Positions 14,645-14,851 of a stretch of DNA of 14,851 nt are shown here, in pieces. Origin of the DNA: Amphritea sp. (lineage in GTDB: Bacteria > Pseudomonadota > Gammaproteobacteria > Pseudomonadales > Balneatricaceae); the NCBI GenBank assembly GCA_018067325.1, contig JAGPUU010000306.1, positions 1 through 14,851 of the forward strand, given 5' to 3'. The stretch's first letter is position 1. Each line of letters opens with the position of its first letter. A program made the translations under genes and the position numbers. The notes under the pieces are model-generated. The model saw nothing but the letters and a program-made list of their open reading frames with translations, searched no databases and was not told the DNA's origin.

Positions 14645-14680
14645 AAAGAGTGTTAACTGACTTCGTACTCTTTCTGTTTT
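14643..14680 (+). terminator. Terminator after the LysR gene
   Basis: AGAAAGAGT (14643-14651) and ACTCTTTCT (14667-14675) form a perfect 9-base stem with a 15-base loop, followed by GTTTT. It overlaps the stop of the LysR gene and the last codons of the leftward EAL gene, so it probably serves the rightward transcript. Confidence 0.65.
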
Positions 14681-14851
14681 AGGTTAATTTCAATGACGGC
14701 GCCTTCGCGTAATAGTTGGGTCATTTTATCAACTGGCAGCGGGTGGCTGTACATAAACCCCTGGAATTCATCGCATCCGTTATTGCGTAAAAAACTGGCT
14801 TGTTCCTGAGTCTCAATTCCTTCAGCAATAACGCTCATTCCCAGTCGTTTT
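14653..14851 (-). CDS. EAL-domain c-di-GMP phosphodiesterase, C-terminal fragment
   Basis: The visible 65 residues are the end of an EAL domain: LGMSVIAEGIETQEQ, then a GCDEFQGFMYSHPLP motif, which is the standard C-terminal part (conserved E of VIAEGVE and the Q-G-F/Y-SxPxP strand). EAL domains hydrolyse cyclic di-GMP to pGpG. The gene starts beyond the right edge, so other domains (GGDEF, PAS, membrane sensor) cannot be assessed, nor whether the active-site EAL motif is intact. It ends at TAA 14653-14655 with a short charged tail after the domain. Confidence 0.9.
   Translation of the reverse strand, partial: KRLGMSVIAEGIETQEQASFLRNNGCDEFQGFMYSHPLPVDKMTQLLREGAVIEINLKQKEYEVS

Overview
The window looks like chromosomal DNA of a marine gammaproteobacterium, probably of the Oceanospirillaceae type. 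This is inferred from gene content and a strongly YbiT-like ABC-F protein, not from a marker gene. GC is moderate, genes are tightly packed, and no insertion sequence, phage gene, tRNA, rRNA or CRISPR array is visible.

Left part (1-5761). After the start of a leftward gene for an exported protein (1-139) and a 337-base spacer, a rightward operon begins at 477: cytochrome b561-type membrane protein, SHP-like monohaem cytochrome c (DUF1924), dihaem cytochrome c (DHC), a small secreted PepSY protein, an OmpR/QseB-like response regulator and its sensor kinase. The first five genes overlap or nearly touch. The likely logic is a membrane cytochrome b passing quinol electrons to periplasmic DHC and then to the ligand-binding SHP, with PepSY protein and two-component system as sensor and regulator. 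A direct repeat before the operon resembles a PmrA/QseB-type box. An AlkA-type DNA glycosylase and a membrane-anchored TPR protein follow on the same strand.

Middle (5782-8249). A leftward DUF924 gene and the rightward ybiT gene diverge from a region holding a perfect dyad and a consensus -10 box. ybiT ends at a strong bidirectional terminator.

Right-centre (8250-13063). A leftward cluster encodes an amidase-signature hydrolase, a C45/AAT-type Ntn acyltransferase-hydrolase and a biotin-carboxylase-like ATP-grasp enzyme. Two amide-cleaving or acyl-transfer enzymes beside an amide-bond-forming enzyme suggest a small uncharacterised pathway that makes, trims or recycles an amide-linked metabolite. 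This is the most interesting unit in the window. A divergent gene for an unrecognised 154-residue protein shares its promoter region, which carries two inverted copies of an 11-base motif.

Right end (13086-14851). A PACE-family efflux pump with an unusual QLSX tetrapeptide-repeat tail is divergent from a LysR regulator, the arrangement known for aceI/aceR. Overlapping palindromes lie between them. The window ends inside the C-terminus of a leftward EAL-domain (c-di-GMP phosphodiesterase) gene.
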